Shown here: positions 63,272 through 64,000 of the stretch, piece by piece | How the letters are laid out: each line of letters opens with the position of its first letter | How positions within the stretch are numbered: position 1 is the first letter of the stretch | Source: Streptomyces sp. MUM 178J | Lineage (GTDB): Bacteria > Actinomycetota > Actinomycetes > Streptomycetales > Streptomycetaceae | Direction: 5' to 3' | Assembly: GCF_022414575.1 (NCBI RefSeq) | Contig: NZ_JADWYQ010000014.1 | Coordinates: forward strand, 66,035-130,034 | Length of the DNA stretch: 64,000 nucleotides | The notes under the pieces: model-generated | Told to the model about the DNA's origin: nothing | Seen by the model: only the letters and a program-made list of their open reading frames with translations | The model's database searches: none | Position numbers and translations under genes: made by a program

Positions 63272-63855
63272 GACACGAGGCTATCGCCGCGGCTGGGCCG
63301 GCCGTCCCTCGGGCGGGGGCGTCTCCCACCCGCCCGCCCCTTTCTGCGGGGCTCCACGTCCACGCCCGTACTTCGCGAGGCCCCTCCGGGGCCTCGGCCC
63401 CGCTGCCGTGCCGCAGGGAGATCTGCAACCCGTCCCCGGACGGGCGGGCCGGAATACGCGGCGGCGGGCCGGAATGCGCGGCACGAAGCCGCCCGGCGCG
63501 GCTGTGTCTGTGCCCGTGTTTGTGCCGTGCCCGTGCTTTTGTCCGTGTCTGCGGTGTGCACGAGTCCCCTCCGTGGCGCGAAGCCGCCGGGGCGTGGCGG
63601 CGGCCGCGGACGGATTCCCCGTTGGGGGGCTCGTACCTGTCCGTGGACAGGGGCACGTGGCGCGAAGGCGCCGTGCCGCGGGTGCCCGGGTGCCGGGTGC
63701 GTCCCACGGACGCACCCCCTCCGCGGGGGCCGGGGGCGGAGCCCCCGGTTTCGGGGAGGGGCGGGGCAGGGGAGAAACCGCCGAGCCCCAGGACCCCGCG
63801 GCGAAGGCGGGGCCTGGGGCTCGAGCGTCAATGGCCGTGACGGCCGTGAGGAGGC
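63272..63855. other. Intergenic region with GC-rich hairpin, no gene seen
   Basis: These 584 bp hold no convincing gene; all frames are Arg/Pro-rich shadows. At 63500-63555 there is a low-complexity GTG(C)CCGTG/TTTGTG stretch. At 63730-63748 the hairpin CCGGGGGC-GGA-GCCCCCGG is the inverted twin of the one at 6624. A second GGGGCTCG/CGAGCCCC-type arm lies near 63783-63822. These probably terminate the minus-strand gene ending at 63856. Confidence 0.6.
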
Positions 63856-64000
63856 TCAGTCCTCCGGCTGGGTGCGGCGGCGGGTGCGGGTGCGGCGGCG
63901 GGGCTTGCGCTCCGCGGGAGCGGCATCCGCGGCATCCGCGCCCGCGGCGGGCGTGCCCTCCGGGGCGGCCTGGGCCTGCGGGGCTTCCGCGGGCGTGCCC
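63856..64000 (-). CDS. C-terminal end of a protein with a basic tail (possibly a DEAD-box helicase)
   Basis: Only the last 47 residues are inside the window. An Ala/Pro-rich linker (EAPQAQAAPEGTPAAG) is followed by ERKPRRRTRTRRRTQPED and a stop. Such Arg-rich RNA-binding tails occur at the end of Streptomyces DEAD/DEAH-box RNA helicases and RNase E-like proteins. The genes to the left fit the usual neighbourhood of a DEAD-box helicase, but the fragment alone cannot decide. The frame is open to the window edge. Confidence 0.6.
   Translation of the reverse strand, partial: GTPAEAPQAQAAPEGTPAAGADAADAAPAERKPRRRTRTRRRTQPED

Overview
The window is high-GC actinobacterial chromosome, almost certainly Streptomyces. 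The evidence is GTG/TTG starts, AAGGAGG ribosome binding sites, mycothiol biosynthesis (MshB), FdxA, SirB1 and DUF6415/DUF6758-type small families, and GC-rich intergenic hairpins. No rRNA, tRNA, CRISPR array or transposase was found. Most of the window is conserved core chromosome; the unusual part is about 44.8-53.9 kb.

Left part (1-24 kb). An oligopeptide ABC operon tail (permease end plus two ATPases) is followed by a flavoprotein, a small CxxC protein and a frameshifted DUF6415 gene. A membrane-anchored glycoside hydrolase and a secreted polysaccharide deacetylase diverge with only 27 bp between start codons. Next come an S9 peptidase, mshB, a PG_binding_4 membrane protein, SirB1, a GNAT enzyme, fdxA, dapC and dapE (lysine/diaminopimelate pathway), a lytic-transglycosylase-like protein, a LOG-family protein, a FolP2-type dihydropteroate synthase homologue, a DivIVA-domain protein and DNA-3-methyladenine glycosylase.

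Middle part (24-35 kb). The order DUF3117, O-methyltransferase, ECF sigma factor, zinc anti-sigma factor, HtrA protease, TatB, Mrp, DUF1003 and MgtE_N/CBS protein matches the mycobacterial Rv1205-Rv1232 envelope-stress region as I recall it. The O-methyltransferase appears to start at a rare ATT codon. From 35 to 42 kb a CitAB/DcuSR-like two-component system diverges from a tricarboxylate transporter operon (tctC-tctB-tctA), followed by a universal stress protein and a DUF475 membrane protein. An OhrR-like MarR regulator then diverges from a haloperoxidase-type hydrolase across a 42-bp dyad.

Dihydroxyacetone locus (44.8-53.9 kb). It encodes a complete private PEP phosphorelay to dihydroxyacetone: enzyme I, two HPr, two DhaM, DhaK, two DhaL, a glycerol facilitator and an IclR regulator. 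Cluster B (glpF-dhaK-dhaL-ptsI, divergent from dhaM-HPr) is intact. Cluster A keeps HPr, dhaM, iclR and dhaL, but its glpF-dhaK part has collapsed to a scar of about 160 bp that joins the glpF leader to the last ~35 codons of dhaK. Both clusters have the same promoter layout (TTGACA, 17 bp, -10, then an operator), and four related 24-bp operator-like sequences occur in the locus. This is probably one IclR-controlled regulon.

Right part (54-64 kb). A PAS/GAF/SpoIIE/ATPase regulator split by a one-base deletion is followed by corA, a suppressor-of-fused-like protein, DUF6758, a PHP phosphoesterase, marC, a tiny conserved TTG-start gene, an NYN-domain protein, an alpha/beta hydrolase and the C-terminal end of a gene with a basic tail that leaves the window.
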